From Undaria pinnatifida (Eukaryota > Sar > Phaeophyceae > Laminariales > Alariaceae), in assembly GCA_012845835.1 (NCBI GenBank), contig JABAKD010000019.1, forward strand, positions 6,309,494 to 6,373,493: a stretch of 64,000 bases of DNA, in the 5' to 3' direction. Both the position numbers and the translations under genes were made by a program. Shown here piece by piece: positions 53,091-63,029 of the stretch; position 1 is the stretch's first letter; every line of letters begins with the position of its first letter. A model generated the notes under the pieces. The model searched no databases. It saw only the letters and a list, made by a program, of their open reading frames with translations, and was not told the DNA's origin.

Positions 53091-53624
53091 TTGAGCTGGA
53101 AAGGAAAAGTGATGATTAGACGAAAAGTGCGCCGGCTTGCTCGTCACCAGTGCGGATAGACGTATCCGCAAGACGGTGATGGGGTCTGGTGGGCGTCGCG
53201 TGGTACGAGGGTGGTATTGGAGCACGAAGGTTGCGTGTGTGTTGGCGTTTGTGCGCTTGTATGCGCAGGTGGGGGGAGGGCTTTATATGCGGTGAACATT
53301 GCTTGTCGCGACCCCGTCCTACACAGAACCGTATTATACTATCCCGGGATAGTTCGGGATCCGACGTAAGTGCTGATATTTTCATCTGGGAAGGCATCGC
53401 GCTACTGAGCGACTACAGTACTCACACACGAAGAATATCGTAAGGTGACGGACCAAGTAGGACGCAGTAGCAAGTGTTTCCGACACTTGACGCACCCGAA
53501 ACTCGTTCACAAGATACAGAGGTGTTTTTGAATGAATTGCGGGAGCCCCGTGTGAGAAATTGATCTATCACCCCCGCCTTGATACCATACAGAACCACAA
53601 TGCCTCTTCGACAATAACCTCCGT

Positions 53625-53705
53625 TATAAAATTCCTACAAAACGTAGCCAGCTGGCACATGCGTTTATAAAATTCCTACTAAACGTAGCCAGCTGGCACA
53701 TGCGT
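53625..53705 (+). repeat. 40-bp tandem doublet
   Basis: TATAAAATTCCTACAAAACG and TATAAAATTCCTACTAAACG, each followed by TAGCCAGCTGGCACATGCG. Copies about 40 bp apart. The rest of 53100-53860 shows nothing I can assign. Confidence 0.92.
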
Positions 53706-53864
53706 CACCTGTAAACTTCATCTGGCTTCGTCAAAATTATAACGTTTTGTAATGTCTTCTAATTCAGCTTCAACTTCTCACCCCTTTTATTGGCGTGCTC
53801 ATAATCTACTGTGTTCACCCGAACAACTTCATCTAGCACTTCATGAGGGAATCGTGCTTGGAAG

Positions 53865-53930
53865 ATTTTTTTTTTTTTTTTTTTTTTATCCTCCGGCGGA
53901 TGGGGAAAAATAAAGCTTCGTGCTTAGAAG
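53865..53930 (-). repeat. Truncated retroposon family E (3' end only)
   Basis: T-run of about 20, ATCCTCCGGCGGATGGGG, AAAAATAAAGCTTCG. Only the poly(A)-proximal 50 bp, as expected for 5'-truncated target-primed insertion. Confidence 0.8.
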
Positions 53931-53999
53931 AAACTGGGTATTTCCACTGTGGAGACTATTTTTCCAATAGGTGACTTCGCTCAGCTAAATACATTAATG

Positions 54000-55015
54000 T
54001 CATAAAACGGCATAGGCGGCAATTTATCAGATACCATCACATTAGCCCACCCTGAATAGTCATATGCAGATCACACGACAAACGAAAGATCCCTGGTCTG
54101 TCAAAAACGTAAAAGTACCTAAGACGGTATCGAAGATGTGGCTACTCGAAACAACGGTAAAGAAAAGAGGCTTCAGGCTTACCTCACACCTTGCAAATGA
54201 GGATCGGATGCCTCCCTGACAAAACCCAAACTGCAGGGGCGGGAGAACCAACGGAATGGAAGCGAACGTAACCGAAAATCGGGGGGGGGGGGGGGGGTAC
54301 GCGGAGAAAGAGTCAACGGACAAGAGCCGGAGTCATCTTATGAGGCAAAATCTGAAGTACCACAGTCAAAGCAGTTTGTCGACAAACTATTAATAGACAA
54401 ATAAATAGGTCTACGGTGCCGTGGATCCAAAAGTAGCAAGCACGGCTAACCACAGCACGAAAGAAAGGGAAAATGAACGAGATTGAGGCTTAAGCGAAGA
54501 TACTCTGGAAGGAGGGACAGCAAGAGGCTCAATAATGCTAATTGTGTTGAGGGAGCAACCATAGAGGTAACCTCAGCAAGAAGCCCGTCAAGAAAAATCA
54601 CACCCCAAGAGATGAAAGCGGTACCGAAAAATAATTTAACCCAGGGACAAAATGTGCGACCGTATGAAAACCAACAAAATAACCGTGCTACAAATACCAG
54701 ACAAGGGATATCATCCGAGCCAAGAAATGAAGCGCACTGCAGAATACCAGCCAGCGGATACCAGCCAGCGGCTGGATATCGGTGCATGTGAAGCAGGACA
54801 CAACGCACGGAGAACAGCGTATAGCCGTCGTCAGCCAAAATCGTTGTGCTTCCGAAGCAAAATAATACGGAGTTACCAAACCAAAACGCCAGAAAGGGGG
54901 TTTTATCCGAGCCAAGAAATGAATCGCACTGCAGAATACCAGCCGGAGGCTGAGTGTCTGTGCACGGGAATGAGGAGATCATAAAAAAGGACTCAAAAGA
55001 AGTCAGCAAAGTTCA
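54000..55015. other. Region beyond the retroelement, possible 3' LTR or UTR
   Basis: Lies directly downstream (minus sense) of the retroelement's last coding block. It contains a G-run of about 17 (54281-54298) and a roughly 190-bp direct duplication: GAGCCAAGAAATGAAGCGCA at 54718 and GAGCCAAGAAATGAATCGCA at 54910, each followed by CTGCAGAATACCAGCC. I found no matching copy near 62-64 kb, so an LTR pair cannot be shown. Confidence 0.4.
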
Positions 55016-55017
55016 CC

Positions 55018-55870
55018 GCCCAGTAATGTACATAAGTCAAAGGGGGGTACGAGGGGCTCCACGGGACGCGTCAGACTTACGCAGCACCCCGCCAGAGCCA
55101 GTCGCCCAGTCTGATGACCACCAGAATCCGTAATTGCCGCCTCGAGAAGTGCTTCAAAGCAATGGCAGGAAGTCGATGTTGGTACGGCCCGGGTCATCGA
55201 GGAACCGAACAATGTAGGAGTCAGGCGAAGGGGTCTCGGGCCAGGCTTGGTGGGCGATTTTGCCTAGCCATCAGAGGCCGTCGTGCGCCTTGCATCAGAG
55301 GTGAGCACCTGCGTGGGGAGCGGAAAAGCTAAACGGGCGAAGCCAGAATGTGCGCGGAATGGCGCTGTATCCGGGGGCGCGAAAGTTTCGCCCCGGAGCT
55401 TCAACAATTTGCGGTTCCCGGCTCCGGTACGCAACTACTGGCGGTATAGGTGGTTTGCTTGTTGTTGTGGGGGAGTGTCAGACCAGTACCTAGTGATGTA
55501 AAGCCGGAAATGTTGAAAAATATTGCGTTCTCAGGAAGGCGGAGGATTATCTCCCAGTGAGACTCGTAGAAAACCGCGATAACGCCACCATGACCGCGGA
55601 CAAGTTGGTGACCCATGATCTGTTTAACCCTGAGGCGTTCCGGCGGCGTTGAGATGTCGTCGAGGGTGTTATGGTAGGGGGGGACTATGTGTAGAATGGG
55701 TTGAGGACGTACTTGGTGAGGCTGTCGTCGGGGTTTTGGCAAGGCTTGCATGTATCAACACAGAGACGCGGCGGTTGAAGTCTTGTCCCGGCATCTTGGC
55801 AGGGAATATCAAGGTAAAGGAGCTTATCGTGAAGAGGCCCGCCGTCTGGAATGTCAGATGCCGGTGCGGG
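55018..55870 (-). pseudogene. Integrase C-terminal and chromo-like tail
   Basis: SKLSPNWAGPQKILVVGPAP, GGPLHDKLLYLDIP, LCVDTCKPCQNP, LTKYVLNPFYT; after a shift PPYHNTLDDISTPPERLRV, IMGHQLVRGHGGVIAVFYESHW; then near 55200 VRFLDDPG. This is the targeting/chromatin-reading end of gypsy integrases, broken by frameshifts. Confidence 0.85.
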
Positions 55871-56960
55871 GCCGACGACGAGGATTTTTTGTGGGCCGGC
55901 CCAGTTGGGAGAGAGCTTGGACTTGAGCACGATGGCGTTGGTGCCTCTCTTGGGATCTTGACAGATGATTGAGGCGAAGTTGTATACCCGCGCCCAATCA
56001 CCGGTAGCAATCGGAGGAGCTCGACGAAGAGCAGCTAAAATGGGGGCGTTACGGTGGTCAACACGCCAGAGAATGATCTTGTATCGCTCAAGGAAGTCGA
56101 GGTAGGCGCGTTGCTGGCGGGCGGTGGAGAGGTCGATGTACGCGAGTTGATCCCGATCCAAGCCTTGGTGTCCACCAATGTTCGAAAGGTCGAAAACGGT
56201 GAGGGGCAAGCAAGGGAGACGGCCCAAGTGTACTTCGTTGGAGGTCAGACCTGTAGGTGCTCTTCGCGTGCAGAAGTTGGATGTATCATTCAATTTATTG
56301 CTCGTTCCCGCTCATGGCGAGCATCAGAACTATCGTGTGATTGGCGCGCTCGACACGTCAGTTGGGTTTGGGGTGGTAGGCGCTGATGGTGATTTTGTTG
56401 ATGCCTAAACGTTGGTAGGCGGCACGGGCATACTTCAAAAAGAACAGCAGACAGTTGTTTGATAGCAGTGGGACCGGGCACCCCCAGAGAGGTATGTAGT
56501 AGTCATGAGAATATCAGCGGGGCCTGGAGCGATGAGCTGGGCCTCGCACGTGTTGGCGCGGTTGCTGAAGCGGTAGGTGAAGAGAAGGATGCAAGCGTTG
56601 CCCCGCGGTGTGAGGTGGACAGGTCCAAATTAATCGATGCTGACAAGGATTTCGATGCCGTTGGGTAACAAGGGAGGAAGGGTGGGCCGGCGGAATATTT
56701 GACGTGAAGCCTCGCACGCCTGGCATTTAAGGCGGTCGCAGCCGTCAAGGGGTGGAGATGTCCATACCGATCCATCCTCCAGAAAATTGCATATGCATGC
56801 TGAGCGTCCGAGAAACGCCGCAAGTGGTAGGAGGTTATGCTGTGACACGTGTGTAGGACCCACGGGCGAACTAACATAGGAACGTAAATGCGAGGTGCCT
56901 TATCAGAGGGTGATTGCGGAGTAGTGATGACTTGACCTACAGAGGGTGTGCATGGACGGT
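55870..56960 (-). pseudogene. Integrase with HHCC zinc finger and broken DDE core
   Basis: Zinc-binding block: YVPMLVRPWVLHTCHSITSYHL ... CDRLKCQACEASRQ. Core start: GIEILVSIDLFGP (first catalytic Asp). The second block reads CPVPLLSNNCLLF where the family has LLSDNG, so the second Asp is Asn (near 56455). The third reads ISAYHPKPN-stop-RVERANHTI with Glu kept. Then TGLTSNEVHLGRLPCLPLTVF, HQGLDRDQLAY. Several frameshifts and stops. Confidence 0.88.
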
Positions 56961-56981
56961 GGACGAAGAAGTACGGTGTCG

Positions 56982-58211
56982 TCATCGGTTGTGTGCAGTG
57001 GGCCATTTTGCAGCGAGAGCAATGACCTCGGGACGGAGCTGGCGGCGGGACGAAGGGTGGGTTCTACAGAAGGCCGTCCGGTGGCGGTCAAGGGAGTCAA
57101 GAGAAATAAAGCGAATGCCGACAGGACAGGTACGTCCAGAGCGTTGTTCACGTGCCCAGTCGGTGCAGGGAAAGCGTTCGATGCAACAACAGAGGTAGTG
57201 GTCGTACACAGGCTCGGCGACGGGTTCCGAAATACGGAGCGATGTTGGCGCAGGAGTCTGTAAGGCAGGGGTGGTCGGTGTTTGCACGGTGCGCTCCGGT
57301 GGAGAGGGGGCCTCTCGTAGGGCAAAGGTGCATCCAGTCGCGGCAGGAACTGTGGCAAGCGACAGGAGATCTTGTGTATTACGGCTGCGGGTGGTACTCG
57401 GTCGGTGGGGCTGCGGCAAACATATCATGGAGGGAGCGGGCGAGCGGCGGCGAGGCGTAGACGATCTTGAGTCGTGGTTGCCGAAGGCTGGTGATCCAAA
57501 CCAAAATCTGCAGGAGTCCGAGGGGTTTCTGCGACGGTGGCCGAGCGATGACGGGTCAGTGAATATATCAGGTCCTGACCAAGCAAGGAGGGTGGTCGAC
57601 ACTGAGACCCCCGAGGTGGCTAATGGGGAGACGACGAGTGGCCTGAACGCCAAACCAGAAGGAGCGCCAGCGGTCACGGCTGCTTGGTTACAGCGGGAAG
57701 GTGATTTGGCGGTGGATTCTTGAGCAGATGTTTGGCCGACGGAAGCACTGCAAGGTGAGCCGGCCGCAAGGTGTTGAACGTGGCGTTGGCTGGTGTAAAA
57801 CTTGCGAGGCGGTTCATCGACGGGGTATTGAACAAACTGTGGGCCGGCGGAAGCACCGGGAGACGATTCGGCGGCGCGGTCTTGAAAAACAACTGGGCCG
57901 GCGGAAACGCTGCGAGGCGAGTTGGCGGCGGAGTCTTGAACATAGCGTGGGCGGGCGAAAGCGCTGCGGGGCACGTCGGCAGCGGGGTCTTGAACACGAC
58001 GTGGGCAGAAGGGCGCTCTGCAAGGCGAGCCAGCGGCGAGGTCTTGAGCATAACATGGGCCGGCAGAAGGGGTGCAAACCAAGTCGGCAACGGAGTCTTG
58101 GACACAACGGGGGTCAGCGGACGCACGGCGAAGTGAGTCGTCGGCGGAGTCTTCAATATAAGTTAGACCTACGAACGAGGCGGGGGATTGAACCGGGTCC
58201 GAGTTGTCCAT
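56982..58211 (-). CDS. 409-residue open frame: minisatellite-expanded linker between RNase H and integrase
   Basis: Longest uninterrupted ATG frame in the window. Residues about 25-170 are eight degenerate 18-residue repeats of the form SAGP-VQD-AA-SPRSA, encoded by a 54-bp minisatellite (57710-58140). The rest is Pro/Ser/Thr-rich, and the last 80 residues carry FPCTDWAREQRSG and a Cys/His-containing stretch like the pre-integrase segment of related elements. It continues, after frameshifts, the same minus-strand element. Because the 54-bp repeat has no stops in most frames, long frames also run antisense and in another minus frame, so openness is weak evidence of function. Confidence 0.5.
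   Translation of the reverse strand: MDNSDPVQSPASFVGLTYIEDSADDSLRRASADPRCVQDSVADLVCTPSAGPCYAQDLAAGSPCRAPFCPRRVQDPAADVPRSAFARPRYVQDSAANSPRSVSAGPVVFQDRAAESSPGASAGPQFVQYPVDEPPRKFYTSQRHVQHLAAGSPCSASVGQTSAQESTAKSPSRCNQAAVTAGAPSGLAFRPLVVSPLATSGVSVSTTLLAWSGPDIFTDPSSLGHRRRNPSDSCRFWFGSPAFGNHDSRSSTPRRRSPAPSMICLPQPHRPSTTRSRNTQDLLSLATVPAATGCTFALREAPSPPERTVQTPTTPALQTPAPTSLRISEPVAEPVYDHYLCCCIERFPCTDWAREQRSGRTCPVGIRFISLDSLDRHRTAFCRTHPSSRRQLRPEVIALAAKWPTAHNR
57705..58140. repeat. 54-bp minisatellite, eight copies
   Basis: The plus-strand unit is GTGGGCCGGCGGAAGCGCTG plus CGAGGCGAG..GGCGGCGGAGTCTTGAACA. Consecutive junctions lie at 57841, 57895, 57949, 58003 and 58057 (period 54). Confidence 0.92.
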
Positions 58212-58479
58212 GCGTGGTCCGAACCGGCGAAAGTCGCCGAAGTCTTAGTCTGTAAGAGAAAGCGGATGAATTATGGGGAGGGGACGCGACTGCGGGGTAG
58301 CGAGCCCACCCAAGCCGATGACCGGGGTCGGAGTCAGTCCGCAGGCTTAGATGAGATAAATACACCAACTGGGTCGGGGCTGGTGAAGCGGTTTCGTCCA
58401 GTGCGGTCGAAGTCGGTGGCTGGTTGTGGGAAGCAGGATAGGAAGCCCGCGTTGCTGTTCGCCGAGCCTCTACGGTACC

Positions 58480-58860
58480 CAGAGTGTAAGTGTAGGCGTA
58501 GAGAAATTCTAGCCAGTGTTGGATGCGGGGGTTATGCTCGCCGACCTTGATGATGCTTTCGAGCGCCTTTTCGTCCGGGTATATCCATGAATTCATTGGT
58601 TAGATGGCCACGGAGGCGCTTGATAGCCCAGACGATGACCCCGGGTCAAGAGATGTCCAATTTCGCTCTTTGTCGAGGTTGGTATGATTGAAGAATACGA
58701 CGGGGCGGACGAAACCGTCAGGTTGCTCTTGTTCGAGGGTTACATCGAAACGGTCTTGGCTGGCATCGCAGCACAGGCAAAGTGGCCGGGGGTTATCGGC
58801 AACGGCATTCCAGTCCGGGTAGACCAAGACAGGTCAGGTGGCGAGTTCATGAAGTAGCTG
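58480..58860 (-). pseudogene. RNase H domain and connection
   Basis: YPDWNAVADNPRPLCLCCDASQD, then TLEQEQPDGFVRPVVFF, LDKERNWTSLDP, and after a shift KALESIIKVGEHNPRIQHWLEFL (58585-58510). This is the RNase H core of gypsy elements (CDAS; DHKAL with the DH lost at the break). At least one frameshift, near 58600. Confidence 0.87.
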
Positions 58861-58979
58861 TCAAACAATGACTTCCGTAGCCGGGGTAAAGACATGGTGG
58901 CGATATACTTTCGATAATAGCCAATGCCTCTCATGAGGAAATGGAGTTTCTTGCTGTTCTTTGGCCTCAGCATCTTCGT

Positions 58980-59992
58980 GACGGCGGTGACCTTGTCGGC
59001 GTGGGGCTAACGCCAGCGGAGGATGCCGTGTGCCCCAGGAAATCGGGCTTTGTAGCTCCAAGTTTGGCCTTAGCGGTGGGGAAAATTCATGTTATGCCGA
59101 CGGAATCGTTTAATGAGGGCGCGGATATTGTCGACGTGGGCGGCGGGGTCGGGAACGAAGACGATAAAGTCGTCAAGGTAGGCGGCAACGCGTTCGAGGT
59201 CCTTGATGGCTTTATTAATTACCTTAGCAAACCAATCGGGTGTGGCGCTGCTACCCTGGAGCATGACGAGCCATTCGAAGAAGCGGGTGGGGGTGCAGAA
59301 CGGGGTGAGGGGGATAGTATCCTTGTCGATGGTGGTCTGGTGGAACGACGACACCAGGTTGAACAAGGAGAGTCGAGTACCGGGTCAAGACGAGTGCTGG
59401 AAAGCTGTCCAAGTGAGCCGATGGGTTTGAGCTTCTTGTAGTTCACCGTTGTCCGGACGTTTCCGTCTTTCTTCGGGATCGCTACCACGGGGCCGGAGTA
59501 CGGTGAGGTCGAATACTGCATGAGGCCGGCGGCCAGGTACTGATCAAGTACCGCATTGGCCTTCATGGCGGCAATGGGAATAATGCGGTACGGACGGGAC
59601 ATGATGGGCACGCTGTCTAGGGGATGGAGATCTTGAACGGAATCAGGGAGCACGAGCAGAAATCTGTCTTGGACGTAGAGAAAACGTCGGAGAACTCGCA
59701 GATGACCTCCTTCACGGAAGAAACCACTGAAGTAGATCAACCGAAACCGTGGACGTTGAACGCGGAGGTGGGATGGCAGCCGGTCCCAGAGTCGGAGGAA
59801 GCCTGCCCACTGATCGTCACTCAGGCGTTCCAAACGTTTGGGACAGGGGTCTGGGTAGGGGGTGGTGTCAGCACGGGGGGGTCCGTTGTCGGCTGCGTGA
59901 ATATTGTCGAGCAGGGCGTAAATCACGGAGGTGGCGGGGGCTGAAGGTTGCGGCATGAAAAGGTCGTCAAAGGCGGGTAGAGGGATCTGCAT
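58980..59992 (-). pseudogene. Reverse transcriptase, Ty3/gypsy type
   Basis: The first frame (ATG at 59992) has a linker and then PYRIIPIAAMKANAVLDQYL, SPYSGPVVAIPKKDGNVRT and VNYKKLKPI (fingers and palm start). A frameshift near 59370 passes to a second frame with IDKDTIPLTPFCTPTRFFEW, QGSSATPDWFAKVIN and AAYLDDFIVF, where YLDD is the catalytic box. The second frame runs to about 59070. A further frame carries GIGYYRKYI (thumb/connection) near 58930-58890. Confidence 0.93.
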
Positions 59993-60559
59993 GCGGAGAG
60001 AAGAAATGGTTCCAAGGAGGTCGCCTAGCTCGATCTCGGTGTGACCTCTAAGAGGAATCCATTGGAATTCGTTGACGACGAATGTGTCAGTTTCGAAGGA
60101 GATTCCTTCGCGGGCAGCACGTCGACCAAGTAGTTTCCTGTGAGCACAAGGACAACCGAAGGGTGGACCAACTTAACGGCAATGGACGACGGTGTAGATG
60201 AACGCAAAACCGCTTCGATGCTGGAGACCTCAAGGTGGATGACGTCGTCCGTTTGGATGATATCCTGAACGAAAGTGGAAAGGCCGTTGGTACAGGGGTG
60301 CTGGCGGAGAGTTCTCCGAAGGTCGGTTACGATGGTTGGCGTGGGATGGTGGTGTGTGTGCGCAGTTCAAATCGCATCTAACTGTCGCGTCCAACAAAAC
60401 AGATATTCGCAAAGTACCGCGGGGAATTATGCGCGCCCATACTGCGAGTTTAGCGGAAGGGTTATCGCCATGTAAGAACTGGACGCTGAGCCGAACGGAA
60501 GTCACCCCAGGAACGAGGATTCGCATGCATCTCACAGGTGTACGATCCCTCGCCTCGGT

Positions 60560-60700
60560 GCTTCATGCTGATTCAGACCTCGGCGGAGATGAAGATCTGC
60601 GTCGAGTCGGTGTCCAGGAGGGCCACTAGACCGCAGCGGGAGGCGGAACTGGGTTCTCTATGCACTTTGATCCGTATGGTAAATGAGGCGTCGTCGACGG
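60560..60700 (-). pseudogene. Retropepsin-like aspartic protease block
   Basis: The minus strand reads LNGIITVDDASFTIRIKV, then GLVALLDTDSTQIFISAEV-stop. The active-site loop expected is L-L-D-T-G-S; here Gly is Asp (DTDS), which should abolish activity. Upstream is a proline-rich linker to the NADAR-like block. Confidence 0.75.
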
Positions 60701-60939
60701 TAATAATGCCATTCAGAGCGCGTGGGCCAGTTCTGGGACGAAAGACGGAGTTGAATCCAACGACTTAGGGCTAATTCCAACGACACTGACGTAAAGTGCG
60801 AGGGAAGAGTGTGTCGGGGATGAAGGGGAGGACAAGTTGGTCGAACGTAGAAGGCGTGGTCGCGGGGTTGGCTGGGAGTGCTTATCTCGCGAAACCTATT
60901 ATGGGTTGGAGAACCGAGGACGGGAAGGGGAGGGGGTGT

Positions 60940-61385
60940 GGGCGCGAAAAAATTAAGCAGGCAGTGGATCTTCACGAGCACATCGCCTACAAGGTCGGGT
61001 CCCGACCAGGTCGAAGGTTGGAGGACTCACGGATCATCAGGTTTGAACCCGACGCCCCAGATGAGGTCGTACGGATTAGCTTCAGCAAAGATTTAGTCGC
61101 CGGTGTCCACAAGCTGACCTAAGCGGGGGGGATAGAAAAAAATACGAGGTTGCTCTGGAGAACGATGTCGCGTTGATGTTGTTCCCGAAGATCTTGTCTA
61201 ATTTGGAGACAAAGGGCCCGACGCGCTTCTATCGCGCGGGGTTCCAGTCGCGATGTCGCCAAAGAGTTTGGTCTTCTCCGCCATTATGAACTGCTCCGCG
61301 CAGTTGTAGTGCTTGTTGTCGATGATGGTGAACGCCGAAGGTTACCGCTGCGAAAAACGGAAAAAAATCCCCAAAAACAAGAGTC
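60940..61385 (-). pseudogene. NADAR-like (ADP-ribose/NAD-processing family) domain, broken
   Basis: The minus strand reads FSQR-stop-PSAFTI, then YNCAEQFIMAEKTKLFGD, the hallmark NADAR/YbiA motif. After a frameshift comes QHQRDIVLQSNL, and after another VDTGD-stop-IFAEANPYDLIWGVGF, DDP-stop, STWSGPDLVGDVLVKI. This is the full motif order of the family: CAEQ.MMAEKA.LFGD, R..IV..GNLAKF, L..TGD..LVEASP.D.IWGIG, W.G.NLLG..LM.VR. The family includes YbiA-type enzymes and ADP-ribosylguanine hydrolases. At least three stops and two frameshifts make this copy non-functional. It ends about 250 bp before the protease block, on the same strand, so it is probably part of the element's polyprotein; capture of a host gene or a neighbouring pseudogene is the alternative. 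Confidence 0.82.
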
Positions 61386-61399
61386 TGTCACGTGTTAAC

Positions 61400-62110
61400 A
61401 GATGGGGCAACAGGGCCGGAAGGAGTGCAGTAGTCCTATGGGGCGTCCCTGTTGCCAGCTCAACAGTGGCTTTAAGTCCCGAGCTGTTCGGCGGTGCCGA
61501 GGCCTCCGGTGGGTGCTCCCTGGCGGTTCGAAGAAGCTCGTGACGGATAACTCCGGAGGTTCCTGCTAAAAGCACGCGACCGCGGCGACGAAGGAACATA
61601 TACTCGAACGAAGATGATGTACCTTCGCTAGTCCGCGGGAGGTGACGGTGAAGGTGGCTCCTGGCATGTTCTTGCTGACGTAGTGGTCGAGTCTTCCGGA
61701 ATAATCCGCTGTGAAACCGTCCATTGGGCCCAAGAAGAATGATCTGGTCGGCACGGGGTGGTCAGTTGGAAGTCCAGCGTTGCGGGAAGTCAGAGTAGTT
61801 GCTGTTTTTCCGCGGGATCGGCCGACCATGGTGGGAGTGCGCGGAAGGAATCGTTGAAAAAGAAATCAAAAAGGATTCGGAGGTCGATGGCCATCTAGAA
61901 GAGGCATTTGTGCCGGGGAGGGGGTTGATGCCACTGGTAGTCGTTGTCGCCGGGTCGTTCATAAGATTGGCAAGGTCTGTGGAAACTTCGGCAATATCAA
62001 ACAGGGTGCGGCGCAGCGCATCGATAGGAGACGTTGACGGAAGCGTCCTATATAGGATCGACAGGCCCACCTCCTCACGCCTACACCTCAAGCCAATCGC
62101 TTGAAACAAA
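61400..62110 (-). pseudogene. Possible remains of the gag region
   Basis: Minus-strand frames open at 61762-62109, 61566-61829 and 61342-61599 overlap end to end and lead into the NADAR-like block. No zinc knuckle or other gag motif is recognisable. The assignment rests only on position upstream of the protease. Confidence 0.3.
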
Positions 62111-62319
62111 GGGCCACCCCTTGGTCGAGCGGATAGTGTTAAAAAGGTAGAACAGGGGATGGGATGAGGAGACGCGAGAAAGCGGACGGAAACGCGGGCG
62201 TGGAGTGCCGGAACAAACGTGTTCGAGCGTCATGCGGTCTATGTGGCACAGCAGTCGCATGTGGTGCTGCTGGCGAATGTCACGAAAGAGTAATCATCAT
62301 CGACCTGTCAATTTGTGCT

Positions 62320-62895
62320 GAAAATGGCGCGAGTTGGTGTTGCCTTTGTGTTGAGGCGGCCTTTGACGCGCGTGCGAGGTGTTCGAGGCCGCAGAATTAG
62401 GAGCGGTAAGGACGGTCGAAGAGGAGGAGTTGCTAGACCACAACGGTCCGAGCGGTGGTGACAACGGCAGCAGCGACAGCGGCAGCGGCAGCGGCAGCGG
62501 CAGCGGCAGCGGCAGCAACAGCGGCAGCGACAGCGGCAGCGACAGCGGAAGTGGCAATGGCAGTGATGACGATGGAGACAGGCCCGGGATACAAGTCGGT
62601 GACACCCCCCCCGAGGATTCCGGCACGACTATTAGTTTGTACGTAAAATGGCGCGAGTTGTTGTTGCCTCTGTGTGTTGGGGCGATCCTTGGCGCGTGCG
62701 TGAGGTGTTCGAAGCCGCGGGGGGTTAGGAACGGTGAAGGCGATCGAAGATGAGGAGTTGATAAACTGCGACGGTGCAAGCGATGGTGACATCGGCGGCA
62801 GGAACAGTGGAATGAACTGCGGAAGTGGCAACGGCAGTGACGACGACGGAGACTGGCCCGGGGCAGAAGTCGGTGACACCCCCCCCCAGGATGCC
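62320..62895 (+). repeat. Diverged tandem duplication of about 270-320 bp encoding acidic Ser/Gly-rich sequence
   Basis: Copy 1 (62320-62620) and copy 2 (62645-62890) share AAAATGGCGCGAGTTG, GAGGTGTTCGA-GCCGC, GAGGAGTTG, GGTGACA-CGGC and AAGTCGGTGACACCCCCCCC. Both encode a VFEAA...EE(D)ELL...SDDDGD-PG--VGDTPP(E/Q)D pattern in the plus sense. Copy 1 holds a (GGCAGC)n tract (62465-62560) giving (SG)n. Confidence 0.82.
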
Positions 62896-63029
62896 GACAA
62901 TACTACCCCAGGGGCGACGTTAGCGTCTGAAGGTACCAGGCAACAGCCCAAGACGAAGAGGTCCCCGACCAAACGCAGCGGTCAAGGTACCTGGCGCCCC
63001 ATCCGGCGTCTCCTCTGCGCCGACTCTTT

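Larger units (their letters stand above)
55018..61620 (-). mobile_element. Degraded Ty3/gypsy-type retroelement
   Basis: Minus-strand blocks in order: NADAR-like domain (about 61385-60940), aspartic protease (60700-60560), reverse transcriptase (59600-58990), RNase H (58850-58500), expanded linker (58211-56982), integrase (56960-55900), C-terminal chromo-like tail (55900-55020). Protease before RT/RNase H before integrase is the Ty3/gypsy order. There are several frameshifts and stops and a changed integrase catalytic residue, so this copy is dead. LTRs and primer site were not found. The wording of conserved blocks matches gypsy polyproteins I associate with stramenopile genomes (memory, not a search). 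Confidence 0.87.

Noticed and set aside
62108-62135. tRNA gene start (CTTGGTCGAGCGGATAGTG resembles an A box)
   Set aside because: No B box or cloverleaf follows.
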